Below the pieces are notes generated by a model, which was given only the letters and a program-made list of their open reading frames with translations, ran no database searches and had not been told where the DNA came from. A DNA stretch of 64,000 bases, from the NCBI GenBank assembly GCA_963556195.1, contig OY744522.1, positions 42,128,763 to 42,192,762 of the forward strand, written 5' to 3'. Shown piece by piece: positions 35,550-48,763 of the stretch. Both the position numbers and the translations under genes were made by a program. Origin of the DNA: Sepiola atlantica. Its lineage: Eukaryota > Mollusca > Cephalopoda > Sepiida > Sepiolidae. Numbering within the stretch: the stretch's first letter is position 1; each line of letters starts with the position of its first letter.

Positions 35550-36070
35550 AAGCAAAACAAAAAAGTTGTCTCTAAAAAAATACAATACAATTAGCGATCG
35601 ATTTGTGATAGGTACGCCGAGTTTACCGATGGGAGAATACGAAGAATGTGTAGTCACGTGTGTCGTAGCGTCGTCGAGGGCAGTCATCGGGTTTTGCTAT
35701 CTTGATCGGAGACATAGATTTTGACGGCAGCGCACGCTTGATTGGAAGAATAGATGGAGTTAAATAGCACTACTGATGGCTGATATGAATTTGAAAAATA
35801 AGGAAAAGGTTTGAAAAAATGTTGACAAAAGAAAGGACGTGGGACAAGAATGAAGCTGGAAAGTGCTGAACGAATTGGCGGGAAAATATCAGGTTAGAAA
35901 TAAATGCGGGGAAATAGCGTCGATTGAAGACTCTTGGCTTATAGAGTGAATTGATTTTAAGATATGTACGATAATAGCAAGAAAACAAAACAGGTTGTGC
36001 GATATGACAGATTAGAAAGGGAAAGGGAAACGAAAATAAAGAAGAAATAATTAATGAATTTAAAGGGAAC
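34990..36070. other. Unassigned DNA with a (GA)n tract
   Basis: (GA)n at 35513-35543. The frames on either side are partly made of it. No recognised gene. Confidence 0.5.
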
Positions 36071-36074
36071 TAGA

Positions 36075-36220
36075 GCATATAGAAGAAGAAGAAGAAGAAG
36101 AAGAAGAAGAAGAAGAAGAAGAAGAAGAAGAAGAAGAAGAAAGAGGAGGAAGAAGAAAAATGAAGTAGAAAAACCGAAGTAGAAAAAGAGGGAATAATAG
36201 TAAGAGAGGGGGAAGAAGAA

Positions 36221-36268
<48 letters not shown>

Positions 36269-37560
36269 GAAGAAAAATGAACTAGAAAAACAGAAGTAGA
36301 AAAAGAGGGAATAATATTAAGAGAGGGGGAAGAAGAAGAAGAAGAAGAAGTAGAAGAAAAATGAAGTAGAAAAAGAGGGAATAATAGTAAGAGAGGGGGA
36401 AGAAGAAGAAGAAGAAGAAGAAGAAGAAGAAGAAGGAGAAGAAGTAGAAGAAAAATGGACTAGAAAAACAGAAGTAGAAAAAGAGGGAATAATAGTAAGA
36501 GAGGGGGAAGAAGAAGAAGAAGAAGAAGAAGAAGAAGAAGAAGAAGAAGAAGAAGAAGAAGAAGAAGGAGAATAGGGTAAAGAGGAACTTCTTTTTAAAG
36601 TTGCGGAATGAGAAATAAATGTAGAAGTCGAAGAAGAAAAGCAAGACGAACTGGAAGAAGAATAAAGAAAGATTATAATAACAAAAAGAAACTGAAACAG
36701 ATACATAGAAAAAAATAGAAGAGAGAAAAAGAAAAAATAGAAAGAACTAGAAATTCCAAAGAAAAAGACGGAGAGGACAAAGAGGAAAATTAAAAAGAGA
36801 GGGCAGGGATGAGGATGAAGACGAAAATTAAAAAAATGCAGATAAAAAGATTAAAGAAGAATGCGAAGATATTGAAGAAGAAAAATGGAAAAAAGGACAA
36901 AACACTTATAGATAGATGAAGAAGAAGATAAAGAATTGGGACAAGGGAAAGAAGAAAAAATTTTAAGTTGAAAAAGAGGAGAAAACAAACATAACAAACG
37001 ATGCTGGAGAAGTATATCAGATTAATGAAAGAAGAATAATAAAATAACGAACAAGAGTATGGAGTAGAATGTGATGAACAAAAAGGAAGAAGAAAACAAA
37101 ATAGAAGATTATGAGAAGAAGAAGAAAAAGTGATTATAATAATTATAAGAAGAATGAAAGGAAAATAACAAGAGAATGAGCAAAAGAAAACGAAGACGCA
37201 GAAGAAAATAGGAAAGAAAAGAGAATAAAAATCAAGAAAGGAATAAGAAGAGAATGAAAAGAAGAAGAAAGAAAATAATATAAATAATATAATAATTAGA
37301 AAATAATGAGAGAATAATAATAAGAAAATAGGAAAAGAAGACAACGAAGAACAAGAAACTTAAAGAGAAGAAAAATAAAGAAGAGAAGTATTGGTAGTAG
37401 AAGAAGAGGAAGAAGGAAAATAAGGAGAAGAAGGAAAAGAAAAAACAGAAGGTGGAGGATGTAAAAAGAAGAAAATCTACAAAGAAAATTCAAGAACTCG
37501 TCGCTAAAAGAGCAGAGGAATAAAGTGTAAACAAAAGATAAATTGGAAGACGAAACATGG
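36075..37560 (+). repeat. Homopurine (GAA-rich) region with higher-order repeats
   Basis: About 1.5 kb in which the plus strand is almost entirely A and G. Pure (GAA)n blocks occur between 36078 and 36575, separated by a recurring unit (GAAGTAGAAAAAGAGGGAAT, AATAGTAAGAGAGGGGGAAG) at about 36160, 36280, 36360 and 36460. From 36600 to 37560 it is a looser purine-rich sequence. Open frames on either strand are low-complexity artefacts. Confidence 0.95.
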
Positions 37561-37944
37561 TGAAAACGCAATTCGTACATTTTATTGACGATAGTGATCT
37601 GATTTCATTTGAAAATCAGATTGACATTGGATGGACCACGTGAAGGTTGTTAGTCATCCGCTTTAACGGAACCGGTCAAATTCGAACACCGCTCGCCGAA
37701 TCGCTGCTCCGCGCTGGTATCAACTTCACCGATCCCACTTTCCAGAAGATTGGTAACATTCGGAAGCCAAATTATTGAATCCTGTATATTTTCGTTAAAG
37801 CCAAATAAATTAGAAAAATGTTCACACGGAATTTGCAGTGGAAGTTATCGAGTCTCTACGTACTTCCTGTTATTTTTTTCTTTAAGATTGTGCTAGATTG
37901 AAACACTGAGAATTAACAAACACAAAATAAAAATAATTTTGGAG

Positions 37945-37993
37945 GTGACATATCAAATAACATATAAAATCACGTATGAAATAACATGTATAA
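37945..37993 (+). repeat. 12-bp minisatellite, left remnant
   Basis: GACATATCAAATAACATAT, AAAATCACGTATGAAATAAC: the same unit family as the array at 43766-46570, separated from it by the Helitron. Confidence 0.92.
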
Positions 37994-38144
37994 TCTTATA
38001 TATAAAGTAAAGACGTTTTTTCCCCTGTACCTTCGCGTCGAATAGGAAAATAAACTCGAACTCAATAGGTTACTACAATCACTACAACATCAAGCTTCTT
38101 CGCTCGAGCGTGTTCTTAGCAAACTCTAGAATCTTCCATCCACC

Positions 38145-38606
38145 TTGGGCAAATTATTACTTTCGTTTCTTCACTCAGTCACTCTCCCCAAACCAGACAC
38201 CATACAGGTAGTAGCAAGAACATTTCTCTCTAACATTTTACTCCTCCCACGCTACCAGTCTACACCGGGAACACGTACACAACGTATACTTTCACACAAT
38301 TTACACCTTATTATTTACGTTAAATATGCCTTCACCTCACCACACAGTAGCATACGTTGCACAGAAAATATAACAGACGCTCCCTTCAATACATCTGACT
38401 ACGTCACTTCCGCCAACCACTCTCAGCCTCAACCATCAACTACAGATCACGAAACGCCTGCCAGATTCACTACCCTTAAACAATTATACCGATTCCCTCA
38501 TACCGATCTAACTTTTCTACAGGTAATACACCGTTCCTGTTCTGCTATTTCCGTTATACATTCATCTACTTCACTTCATAAAATTGCTGCTACAATACTA
38601 ACGTAA
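38145..38606 (+). other. 153-codon open frame in the Helitron 5' region, unrecognised
   Basis: Starts MGKLLLSFLHSV and is rich in S, T, H and P. I see no motif of Rep, helicase or any known family. Its strand and position inside the Helitron make an accessory frame conceivable, but chance is as likely. Confidence 0.2.
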
Positions 38607-40261
38607 TATGTTAAGAAAAAAAACCCGGTTACAGATTAAGCGATTGACATTCCATTATTCTCCCTACGTAGCATTTTCACGTTAGCGAATAACAGATTAC
38701 ATTAAACTGAACACAATGACAAACGCAAACACGACGATTTATTCACCTTCATTGTACTAATAAATACATTAGTACACTTCTGACAGAAAGTACAACATTT
38801 CTTATTCGATTTAATATGTAATACTTACTTTTCCATTAGTTTACTCTTCGCAAGCCTCAATCAGATCAGTTTACGTTAGTAACAAGTTGAGAAATACTGG
38901 TGGTGGCACATTACGAACTACAGCCACTTACATATATAACTACAGTTCAATTTATTTTGCACAAAGAATACACATCAAACATATTACATTACATACTAAA
39001 CAATATTCCAAATAACTTTTATGTTTCAGCCGGTGGGGGGAGGGGAAAGCCTCAGTTTACACGTATTTTTCACTTTTTTTCCATATTTCACGTACCGAAC
39101 ACCGATTACATAATGCAAAAATTTAAAAATTTCAACTCTAAAATATAAGATAAAAATGTTTAAGTTTTCCTCATGTTACGCAATATACAACTCAAGAATC
39201 AATAATTATACCTATCACTTACTTTAAAAACAAACATGTGACTTCTACACTATTTGAACCGAACTGTTTTTTTTTTTAATTCGTTAATGAAATAGGCAAA
39301 TACTTTAACCAAAAGGGATTTCAGTTACCGACTATGAGAAGCAAAAAAAATTCCAAAGATCACATCCTTGAATTTTATTGTAATACATAAGGATACTTCT
39401 GTATTTCAAAAATCACTTGGAAGACTTCCGTTCATTCCACCGAGTGCCAGACTGAATGTTTAATTTTAAATTATAAATTTTCGTTTTAAACGATCACTAT
39501 TGACTCTTCTGATAGAATTTTCATTCATACAATAAAAAAACTCACTGACTATTTTGAGAAACTTTTCAATCATACAATAAATAAATCAATGACTATTCAT
39601 GAAAATTATACATTTTCGTTTTAAAAATCACTGTTGCCTACTTCGCGAAAGTTTTACTTCATACAATAACAAAAAAACATTTACATTGTTTTTATAAGTT
39701 ACTAAATAAAAAAAATGTCGAAATCGATTAACTTCTTTGGGAAGAATTCCCTCACCGTTAAATACTTTGAGACAAGTAACAAAACAAACAAACCGATTAG
39801 ATACATTTTTTAAAGAAATATAACAAACCACCGCGCTTACAGATTAGACGAATATCATTTCATTATTCTTCTTTCGTAACAATTCACAGTAATCGAATAA
39901 CGGATTACATTAATCCGACCACCTTCACAATCGAAAACATGCTACGATACGAACACAACCAGTGCCCAGTTATTCACCTTCATTGTAAAAAAATTAGAAT
40001 AATTCTGATATTTCATATTATAATAATTAAAAAAAAAATTAAACTCTAACAATTAAGAAAAACATTTACGTGTTTCCTTATTTACATAAAGTTAAAACAA
40101 CTTCATTCCAACGAGTCAACCTGAAATGCCAGACTGCATTTTTCATTTTACATTATAAATTTTAGTTATAAACGATCACTATTGACTATTCTGATAGAAT
40201 TTTAAATCCCCCGTGCTACCGTGTTGACAAATATTTAACATTAAAAAAAAATTCGTTTTAC

Positions 40262-40318
40262 TAGAATGGGATCGAACACCAAAAACTGTAACGTCGTAAC
40301 CACTAACCCACCGATGGG
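40262..40318 (-). repeat. tRNA-like SINE head
   Basis: Minus strand: A box TGGGTTAGTGG (40310-40300) and B box GTGTTCGATCCC (40279-40268). Nested inside the Helitron. No tRNA acceptor stem. Confidence 0.55.
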
Positions 40319-40989
40319 GAATATAATATTAATATGAAAATTAATATAGTTAAACGAAGCCTGTTCGATATATACTGAAAGCAATTTACTTTGATTTCAC
40401 AAGAATTTTTATTTTATTTTTTTATAAACACCGGCTCTGTCTGTGATAAGGGCCCTTGGAAAATTAAAGACGCTTACATAGCCCATTAAAATCCAACCCC
40501 AAATACCTTTGCATATACATTCCATTTTCTTTGGCTGAAAAGAAATATGGAAAATGAGCACCACTGAAACACACAAATATAATTAATGTAGGCTGCAGAG
40601 CATTACAAATTGTATTCGGATGAGGGGGGGGCACTACAATTACGATTAGATGTTTATTTTTAATAATGAAGACTATTCTCTATTTTTATTTTCATGACTG
40701 CGATTGAGTCACGTGAGCAAATGCCGATGGCGACCGGGAAAAGTGCTGCCCGTTTTATGTTACGATTCATCTTCTGGCGAGCAAATGTACGGTTCACCAT
40801 GTGTAAGAGGGGGAGGCATAACAATAAGTAAAAACAACATTTTTCTTATAACATTACATGCAGACAATCCTCTTTATTTTTAATTGATTGCTATTGTTTA
40901 ATTTGAGTCGGGTAAACCAAATCCTTGATTGTGCTTGGTGGCAGTAAGTGGCGGCGACAAAAACTGCTGCCCTTATATGTCATAGCATA

Positions 40990-43640
40990 CATGTACACTG
41001 TTGAGTGGCAGAAAAGAGGATAAAAATTGAGATCCTCTGACATAGATTCAGTTATCAGTGCGGAAATTCCAGATCCAGTGGCAGATCCGGTTTTACATGA
41101 TTTCATTAGGCACCATATGATTCATGGACCATGTGGAAACATAAACAGATGTTCACTCTGTCTCAAAGATGGACACTGCAGTAAGAAATATCCAAGACAC
41201 TTCTTGAGTGAAACTCAATCGGATACAAATGGCTACTCACAATATCGACGACTATCTCCTTTAGCTTAAGGTTTTGAGACGACAGTTACCCTACCTGGCA
41301 ACATAACAGTTCCTGTAGATAACCGATGAGTTGTACCACATAATAAACGGCTTTGTAACATTTTTGATGCACATATCAATGTTGAATATTGCAACAGCAT
41401 GAAATCACTAAAATACATTTGTAAATATGAAAATAAGGGTAGTGATCAAGCTATCTTCACAATTGAAAGTAATGCTCATGATGAAGTTAAGAGATACGAT
41501 ACGGGACGTTACATATCAACCAATGAAGCGATTTGGAGAATACTTAACTTTCACATACATATACATCATCCCCCAGTGATTCACCTATCAGTTCATCTAG
41601 AAAATGGACAGCGTATATACTTTACTGAAAGTACTGCAGCAGATAGAGTTGCAAATCCACCTTCAACCACTCTAACAACTTTCTTCAAATTGTGTCAAAC
41701 AGATTTTTTTGCACGTACACTTTTGTACTGAGAAGTTCCACTTTATTATACCTGGGACACTAAAACTAAGGTCTTCAACTGACGGTTACAGGGTAAGCCA
41801 GTTCCAGGCTATCCGTGCGTTAAAGGAACAGAAGTTTTGGGCAGGGTATACACCGTGTATCCAAATCAATTTGACTGCTTCTGTTTGAGACTGCTTCTAC
41901 ACAATATTAGAGGTTCACAGATCTTTAATGACCTAAAAACGATCAATGGTCAAGTTATGACTACATTCAGGGATGCATGTAGTGCACATGGACTACTTGA
42001 GGATCATAACCACTGGGATGCTACATTACAGGAAGCATCTATATCTGAATCTGCAGACAATTTGAGACATTTGCTTGCCATCATGTTGACATCATGTGCA
42101 GTGTCTCATCCAAAACGACTTCTGGATGCACACAAAGAAGCTTTTAGTTAAGATTTCCTTCTTAGGAAACACAATCAACAGCCTGAAGTTGATATAACAT
42201 TTTTAGACGACATCTTCAATATGGCTTTAGTTCATATCGAAGATATGACTTATAAGATGAATGGTAAACCACTGACAAAATTGGGTCTTACCTCACTTTA
42301 TCGATCTAATACACATCCGGTCATTACATTACTGCATGGACGCGTGAAATTAGTTATCAACCTCATGAGCAAGCATCAATTGTTCGAGATGGTATCGCAC
42401 AACTAAATAATGAGCAAATTCATATTATTCGTACTGTAGTTAATACTGAAGAAGATCAGCAAGGTGGCCTTATATTCCTTGATGCACCCGGAGGTACTGC
42501 TGGTGGTAGGACAGCTCACTTTACCTTTAAGTTGCCATTATCTAACAAAAGATGCTGATCCAATTTGTCAAATAGAAAGAGGGTCAGATTCAGCCAAAGT
42601 CTTACAGAATTGTTCCTTGATCGTATGGGATGAATGTACAATGGCACATAAACAAGCGTTCGAGGCTCTAGATAAAACATTGCGTGATCTCAAGAGACGT
42701 GATGTTGTTACGGGTGGCATAACCCTTTTATTATCAGGTGGCTTCCGACAAACGCTTCCTATTGTTCCACGTGGACGTCCCGCTGATGAGCTTAATGCTT
42801 GCATTAAATTGTCATATTTGTGGAAGTACATTAAGACTGTAACGTTATTTACAAACATACGTGTACATCTCAATAGTGACCCAATGACTGGTGAGTTTGC
42901 ATCCCTCCTCCTAAAAATAGGTGATGGCAAGCTTGCAACAACCAACAATGGCAAGATTGTTATTACTCCAGGTATTGGCTCAATTGTTTCATCACTCGCA
43001 GAACTTAGTAGCAAAGTTTATCCAAATATAGCCGAAAACTATGTGCATCCTGAATCGCTAACTGAGAGGGTAATTCTACCTCCTAAAAATGACATGGTGC
43101 ATGTCATCAATCAACAACTGCTTGATGAAATTCCAGGTGATGAACAAACTTTCACTTCTGTGGATGCTACTCCCGATGGCGTCCAGGCTGTACAATACCC
43201 TATAGAATTTTTAAATTCATTAGAATTGCCTGGTATGCCAACACACAGCTGAAAGCTGGATGCCCAATTATGTTACTCAGGAATCTTGATGCTCCAAGGC
43301 TATGTAATGGAACGAGACTGTGTTAAACGCCTGCAACCTCATGTGATAGAAGCTGTAATACTAACTGGTGTGGCAAGGGGCAAACTGACATTCCTTCCCA
43401 GAATAAACATTATTCCGTCGGATTCTGCAATAAAATTTAAAAGGCTTCAGTTCCCAGTTAAATTGAGTTTTGCAATGACAATTAACAAGCCCCAATGACA
43501 ATCATTGGCAGTGGTGGGTCTAAACTTGACTTCACCTTGCTTTAGCCATGGGCAGTTTTATGTAGGATGTTCAAGAGCTTTAAAGGAGACATCTGTTGGA
43601 ACAAACAAAAGAACGCTAGGACACAGCTCCGTGTTAAATC
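40990..43640 (+). pseudogene. Helitron Rep/helicase, broken
   Basis: Begins in the Rep domain with TVEWQKRG, where the HUH motif (LPHAH) should follow but is replaced by a stop and a short deletion. It continues SSDIDSVISAEIPDPVADP and MIHGPCGNINRCSLCLKDG (zinc-like cysteines). Next are KYICKYENKGSD, YISTNEAIWRILNF (41399-41731), GRVYTVYPNQFDC..LRLLL and TTFRDACSAHGLLEDHNHWD (41837-42151). The PIF1-type helicase (42440-43500) has a Walker A reading APGGTAGG instead of GPGGTGKT, Walker B IVWDECTM, motif III LSGGFRQTLPIV, then LPGMPTHS, PIMLLRNLDAPRLCNGTR, TINKPQ and FYVGCSRAL. Several frames are needed. Rep-HUH and the Walker A lysine are lost, so it cannot move itself. Confidence 0.93.
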
Positions 43641-43765
43641 CTATTTTAATTACCTTTAATTACTTCCAGTGAAATGATTTATTTTCTGAATCTATTTATT
43701 TAATTAAAAATTAAAATCAGGCTGTTATATTTCCCCGGGCAACGCCGGGACACGGGTCCTGCTAG

Positions 43766-46570
43766 TAACATATAAAATAACATATAAAATAACATATTAA
43801 ATAACATAAATCACATAGAATACAACATATAAATAATATAAAATAATATAAAATGACATAAAATAACATATAAAATGACATATAAAGAAACATATGAAAT
43901 AACATATAAAATAACATAAATAACTTTAAAAGTAACATATAAAATAAAATACAATGACATATAAAATAACGTTTTAAATGACATATAAAATAACATATAA
44001 AATAACATATAAAATAACGTATAAAATGACATTAAATAACGTGAAATAACATATGAAATAACAAAAAATGACATATAAAATAACACTTAAAATAACATAT
44101 TAAATAGCATATAAAATAACGTATAAGATAACATATATAATAACATAAAATGACATATAAAAAATGTATAACGTATAGAATAAAACAAAATGGCATATAA
44201 AATAACATAAACGATATATAAAATAACGTATGAAATGACATATGAAATAACGTATGAAATGCCACATAAAATAACATATAAAGTAACATATAAAATAACA
44301 TATAAAATAACATTTAAGTGAAATATTTTGAAAATCAAGCAATCGCGCAATTTTAAATGAAAAAATCATTTATTTAATTTATTTTCGTGAATTTTCGTTG
44401 TTATACAACCTTGTCAGACGAGACTGTCTTATAGTTTTTTCTTCTTTTCTCCCACCTCATATTGGTGGTATTAAAATGACATATTACATAACGTATGAAA
44501 AGAACATAGAAAATAACGTATAAAATGACATATTAAATAACGTAGGAATAACATATAAAATAACGTATAAAATGACACATGAAATTAAATATGAAATAAC
44601 ATATAAACTAACATAAATGACATAAAATCACGTATTCAATAGCATATGAAATAACATAAAATAACGTATAAAATAACATATATAATAACATTAAATGGCA
44701 TATCAAATAACGTATAACAGGACATATGAAATTACCATATGATATACCATATAATATAACGTATGAAATAACATATATAATAACATAAAATTACATATAC
44801 AATAACGTATAGAATGACATATGAAATAACATATAAAATAACGTATGAAATAACACATCAAGTAACGTGTAAAATGACATATAAAATAACGTATTACATG
44901 ACACATAAAAGTATATATAAAATAAAATATGAAATAACGTATAAAATAACATATATAATAATAGAAAATAACATAACATAAGGTGTAAAATAACATATAA
45001 AGTCATATAAAATAACATATATAATAACATATCAAATGGCACATGAAATAACATATGGAATAACATACAAAATAACATAAAATAACGTATACAATTATGT
45101 ATAAAATAACATTGAATAACATATAAAATAACGTATAAAATGACATATATAAACACGTACTAAATAACGTATGAAATATCACATAATAACATATAAAATG
45201 ACACATCAAATAACATATAAAATAACATATGAAATAACATATGAAATAACATATCAACATATAAAATGAAATATAAAATAACACATATAATAACATAAAA
45301 TAACGCATAAAAACATATATAATCACATATGAAATAACACATAACATATCATATAAAATAACATATAAAATAACATATAATATAGCGTATAAAATAACAT
45401 ATAAAAGGACATAGGAAATTACATATAATATACTATGTGAAATAACGTATAAAATAACATATATAATACCATAAAATGACATATAAAATAACATATAAAA
45501 TAACATGAAATAACATAAATGGCATTTAAAATAACATAAAAGGACATACAAAATAACGTATGAAATGACATATAAAATAAAGTATAACATGGCACATGAA
45601 GATAACATGAAATAACGTTTAAAATTACATGTAAAAAACGTATGAAATAACATATATGATAACATATAAAATGACACATAAAATAACATATAGAATAACG
45701 TATAAAATAACATAAGAAATACCATATACAATAACGTATGAATTACGTATAAAATAACATGAAATAACATATGAAATAACGTATGAAATGACATATAATA
45801 ACGTATAAAATAACGTATAACATAACATATATAATAACATATCAATTGATACATCAAATGACACATCAAATAACATATAAAATAACATATAAAATAACAT
45901 ATGAAATAACATATTAAATTACCTTTAAATCGACATATGAAATAACATATAAAATAGCATATAAAATAACATATAAAATAACGTATCAAATAACGTATGA
46001 AATAACATATATATAACATGAAATGATACATAAAATAACGTATTAAATAACATATAAAATAACATATAAAATAGCTTATAGCATAATATATTAAATAACA
46101 TAACATTACATATAAAATACCATGAAATAACATATAAACTAACATATAAAACAACGTATGAAAGAACATATATAATAACATAAAATAACGTATAAAATAA
46201 CATATATAATACATATAAAATGATATATAACGCAACATATAAAATATCATATAAAATAACATATTAAATAACACATAAAATACCATATAAAATAACATAT
46301 ATAGTAACATATAACAAAACATTAAATTAAATATACAATGACATATAAAATAACAAAAAATAGCATATAAAATAACATAAAATAACGTATAAAAGATTAT
46401 ATATGATAACATATAAAATGACGTATAAAATAACATTCATAACAACATATAAAATAACGTGTAAAATAACATATGACATAGCATGTATAATAACATATAA
46501 AATGACACATAAAATAACGTATAAAATAACAAATGAAATGATGAAATAACATAAAATAACATATACAATA
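43766..46570 (-). repeat. 12-bp AT-rich minisatellite, 2.8 kb
   Basis: Tandem variants of AACATATAAAAT (also AACGTATAAAAT, GACATATAAAAT, AACATATGAAAT, AACATATATAAT, AACATAAAAT). A 12-bp unit keeps frame, which explains minus-strand open frames of up to 477 codons (45003-46436) reading repeats of the type YMLFYVILYVI. Interrupted at 44312-44475 by a dispersed repeat. Confidence 0.97.
44312..44475 (+). repeat. Dispersed repeat, copy 2 (partner at 26818)
   Basis: Inserted in the minisatellite; array sequence resumes on both sides. Begins AAGTGAAATATTTTGAAAAT and includes TTGTCAGACGAGACTGTCTT. Confidence 0.85.
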
Positions 46571-46574
46571 AAAT

Positions 46575-47470
46575 GTTAAATACGTAGACATACACACACA
46601 TAAATTCTCAGATTAGATTCGAATTTTTATCCTATTCTCATTTTACTTCGTCTCTTTATTCAATTCAGCATCGGAAATAAACTTTATTTTTTACCCTTTC
46701 AACGTTATTTATCGGTATATACAGGGCGTCCTCTCAAAATGTGTATCATTTGAGATGCGAATATACATTAAAAGAAGTAATGTAGCCAGTAAAAGTGTAC
46801 GGCAGATCACCAGTTACAAACAGTGAATATAGAGAAGAAATCAGCAGCAGAAAATTCTTAACCCTTAAATTCTAAATGTTTCTATATTGTTTGAACAAAG
46901 TGAAACACGTTTCAAAGGGGTAATATAAAGTAGTATAAATGATTTTTTGAAAAAAAAACCCGATTATTGAACAAAAATAAATGATATTGCAAATGTGCAA
47001 CAAATGGCATACCCTTTTACATGTTTACAAACACACTACAATATATGCATCTAAATAATCATAATACACTAGAGAATTTTAAAATCATTTTTACTTACCA
47101 TTATAATGACCAGATTTAAAAGTTTAGGCTCTTGACACACCGATGAACCTTGCCCGTGACATCGAAGAAACTGATTTCCTATTTAGCGGGTGTGCTGATG
47201 CAACATAATGTTAATATACCTACCCACACTTGCTAACAAGCAAGTGGCAGATGTGAAAAATGTTGCAGTTTGACATATTTTCGTTGAATATCATATTAAA
47301 TAGGCATTTTGTGGGAATGTATCATATTTAAAAGAAAAAAACATTTAAGGCTCAAAGTAATACCCTTCCTCACCCTAATATGAGTTGTTGTAACGTGGCA
47401 TCTTTTGAGTTACTGGGTTAACAGGGCTCCGAGAACAATTCAGGAAAAGTCAACAGCAGGATCCGTTGTT
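46575..47470. other. Unassigned DNA with a single mariner-like end
   Basis: At 46718-46740 TATACAGGGCGTCC then TCTCAAAATG looks like one Tc1/mariner-type terminal repeat, but I find no inverted partner nearby. Nothing else recognised. Confidence 0.35.
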
Positions 47471-47479
47471 TCTCTGGTC

Positions 47480-47735
47480 GTATCTGTTTCTGTGTCCGTA
47501 ACAGACTAAGTCTTGTCATGCGGCGAACCGCAAAACCATAGAGTGAGGATAATAACATTGATCATATGCATATGAAACCGCCATTTATTTGTGTTTTCTA
47601 TGCCAAACCTTTCCCAACTCCGTATGTAACGCTGCTCTTGATGTCGGGGTTAAAAGGCTGCAAAAGTACAGGTATAATAAATAGTTTGGTTCGGCGAGGA
47701 GAATTTCATGTATACTAGATAATCCTGAGGCGCAT

Positions 47736-47766
<31 letters not shown>

Positions 47767-47799
47767 AGCAGCAGTATGAGCAACAGCATGAGCATCAGA

Positions 47800-47830
<31 letters not shown>

Positions 47831-48140
47831 GTAGCACCTAAACTCCAACCTTCCTCATCGTGATAAGAGCGGTGGCAGTCTGGTGAAAATCAAGGAGTAG
47901 TCGACATTAGGACCAGTGTCCTTTGGTCGTTTATGTGCGGCAAGCCAAGACGCATTGGGCGCGAAACCGAAAATCAATGGAGTGAAAGTGGCTTTTTCGT
48001 CACCAAACCTTCCAGACTTCGTACACAACTACTGGATTTTGCTTCTCTCGGTATTAGGGGCATAACCTTGCAATCAGACAGGTTAACAAATAGAGAAACG
48101 AGGAGGACTTCATGCAGACCAGACAATCCTGAGGCACGAT
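47480..48140 (+). repeat. Diverged direct duplication with (CAT)n/(CAG)n between
   Basis: 47480-47740 and 47905-48137 are related (TTCATG.A.AC.AGA.AATCC, TGAGGC; TTTTGC../GCTGCTC..GG.GTTA). A CATCAT/CAGCAG microsatellite occupies 47733-47842. 47878-47975 also recurs inverted at 50080-50162. Confidence 0.65.
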
Positions 48141-48239
48141 CTTCTTGAGCTCTATGGACAAGTCCGACTCGCCTCACAAACATACGAACAAATAATCAAC
48201 AGCAGCACCAGCATAAACAACAACCACAGCAGCCACAAC

Positions 48240-48350
48240 AGCGACAGAAGAAGAAAAAGAAGAAGAAAAAGAAGAAGAAGAAGAAGAAGAAGAACAAGAA
48301 GAAGAGGAAGAAGAAGAAAAAGAAGAAGAAGAAGAAGAAGAAGAACGAAT
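48240..48350. repeat. (GAA)n microsatellite
   Basis: GAA/AAG triplets with interruptions, preceded by a CAG/CAA-type stretch. Confidence 0.95.
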
Positions 48351-48763
48351 ATGAAGAGGAGGTGGATAAGAAGGAACAAAGAGAAAATAGTGAGACACGA
48401 AACGAGTAATTATTTCTGGAATAATATATTCAGAGACTAGGTATATGCCATTGTCACTACTGGTGTAGGTATTATTAGACTGGACTACTTTTGCATATAC
48501 CTCCCCTGCAAAAAGAGGCCTAATGTCTCGTAAGTCACAATCAAATGAAATAAATGTGTTTTACTATCGAAATCACATCATAACAACGCAATTAAAGCAT
48601 ACCTTGTGTTTCGCTCCTCCTGTAACTCAGGCTATTTATGCTTTGATTTTCACTATGGAATGAAGTCACGCTCTGAAATAAAAGTCTCACAAAAACAAAA
48701 GTAAATAAGAATATTCTCAAAGGGGGTGAGAGTATTTCGGATCTACGGACATCTGGGGCCCTT

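Larger units (their letters stand above)
37994..43765 (+). mobile_element. Helitron with both termini, about 5.77 kb
   Basis: The 5' end is TC (TCTTATATATAAAGT) at 37994 after an A. The 3' end is CTAG at 43762-43765 before a T, with a GC hairpin CCCGG-GCAACG-CCGGG at 43734-43749, 12 nt upstream, as expected for Helitrons. The flanks are halves of one 12-bp minisatellite: joining A (37993) to T (43766) restores ...ATGTATAATAACATAT..., an array-like sequence, which fits insertion at an AT dinucleotide. The first 3 kb are non-coding with internal direct repeats (38625-38790 with 39830-40000; 39425-39520 with 40090-40200; 40617-40790 with 40795-40990) and a SINE fragment. Confidence 0.92.

Noticed and set aside
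36282..37580. Minus-strand F/L/S-rich frames of up to 184 codons
   Set aside because: By-products of the purine-rich strand ((GAA)n complement).
45003..46436. 477-codon minus-strand frame as a membrane protein
   Set aside because: Entirely explained by the 12-bp satellite lacking stops in that frame.
46718..47400. A complete third mariner-type element starting TATACAGGGCGTC
   Set aside because: No inverted partner end or transposase remnant found downstream.
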